Positions 32,217 to 32,518 of a stretch of DNA of 32,518 nucleotides are shown here, piece after piece; within the stretch, counting starts at the first letter, position 1; each line of letters begins with the position of its first letter. Source of the stretch: Treponema sp. Lineage in GTDB: Bacteria; Spirochaetota; Spirochaetia; Treponematales; Breznakiellaceae. Both the position numbers and the translations under genes were made by a program. The DNA lies in the NCBI GenBank assembly GCA_031256445.1, contig JAIRQN010000099.1:1-32518 (forward strand), in the 5' to 3' direction. The notes under the pieces were generated by a model. It was not told the DNA's origin, made no database searches, and worked only from the letters and a program-made list of their open reading frames with translations.

Positions 32217-32518
32217 CTAATTATCAACAGATAACGGTTTTTCGCTCTTCGAAAGCTGGGCGTCAAGCATGTCAAGAGCCTGCTGGGCCTTGAACTGCGC
32301 GAAAGCCGCTTCCTGATTGCCAAGAAGGCTGGCTACTGATGATTTCGCATCGGATTTCTTGTACTCTACAAGATACCACCATGTGCCATCCGGCGCCGAC
32401 CAGCGTTTAATCGGCCTTGCGCCTGACACGTCCATATTGGTTATCTGGCGGCTGACATCTTCCTGCATGGAAGCGTTTGCCTGGTTACTGACATTACCGG
32501 CGTCAAGGTTATAGTCCG
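32217..32518 (-). CDS. probable LPP20-related envelope protein, 5' end missing
   Basis: The frame is open to the right window edge, so only the last 100 residues are seen. An internal ATG at 32468 is not needed as a start, since upstream codons (…DAGNVSNQANAS) read on smoothly. The segment SRQITNMDVSGARPIKRW, followed by APDGTWWYLVEYKKS, resembles the end of LPP20-type lipoproteins, where a regular strand pair precedes a helical tail (here QEAAFAQFKAQQALDMLDAQL). It is the first of three tandem genes of this kind. The family call is tentative because the lipobox part is outside the window. Confidence 0.6.
   Translation of the reverse strand, partial: DYNLDAGNVSNQANASMQEDVSRQITNMDVSGARPIKRWSAPDGTWWYLVEYKKSDAKSSVASLLGNQEAAFAQFKAQQALDMLDAQLSKSEKPLSVDN

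Noticed and set aside
1-32518. CRISPR array, insertion sequence or prophage
   Set aside because: No spaced direct repeats, no transposase or integrase and no phage genes; nearly all of the window is covered by ordinary genes.

Overview
The window looks like chromosomal DNA of an anaerobic, fermentative bacterium with an outer membrane. My best guess is a spirochaete of the Treponema type (inference). The reasons are a multi-subunit NAD-linked [FeFe] hydrogenase operon, tandem LPP20-type lipoproteins, a CsgG-like secreted protein, a SPOR protein, and the protein flavour of the housekeeping genes. Base composition is moderate in most genes. The first gene, the gene at 7034-7921 and the lipoprotein genes look more AT-rich. 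I see no CRISPR array, insertion sequence or prophage, and no gene-free stretch longer than 300 bases.

Layout. Positions 1-7921 read on the + strand: a 5'-truncated PD-(D/E)XK nuclease-like protein, a DUF362 protein, ychF, a small cyclic-nucleotide-binding-domain protein, a phenylacetate-CoA-ligase-type enzyme paired with a double-ACT protein, glgA and a secreted barrel-like protein. Positions 7922-16960 read on the - strand. One group is tRNA-Cys, a CNNM/CorC-type membrane protein and a periplasmic 5'-nucleotidase. An aminotransferase stands alone. The other group is thiN, folD, a small membrane protein, miaB, a LapA-like protein and a SPOR protein. A CCA-adding enzyme (17078-18463, +) interrupts this. 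From 32518 down to 18536 everything is again on the - strand: three lipoprotein-type genes, an AAA+ ATPase, then an unbroken same-strand run of hydC, a histidine-kinase-like ATPase, hndB-like ferredoxin, hydB, hydA, two tandem purine permeases, deoC and the CsgG-like gene.

How the genes work together. The hydrogenase set has NuoE-like, NuoF-like and H-cluster subunits plus an extra 2Fe-2S protein. It has the composition of NADH/ferredoxin-linked (electron-bifurcating type) enzymes that dispose of or recover reducing equivalents as H2. It has a strong sigma70-like promoter at 28149-28177. Purine uptake and deoxyribose-phosphate cleavage directly downstream suggest a link between nucleoside use and hydrogen metabolism (inference). 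The tRNA-Cys gene lacks an encoded CCA end and has an A36-A37-A38 loop, so it should need the CCA-adding enzyme and could be a substrate for MiaB, both encoded here.

The most interesting non-coding signals are these: a tRNA whose 3' end lies 6 bases before the start codon of the next gene; a promoter -35 box lying in the loop of the upstream gene's terminator hairpin; a perfect 10-bp hairpin touching the start codon of the operon's ATPase gene; and several genes with no Shine-Dalgarno sequence but a -10-like box right before the start codon.
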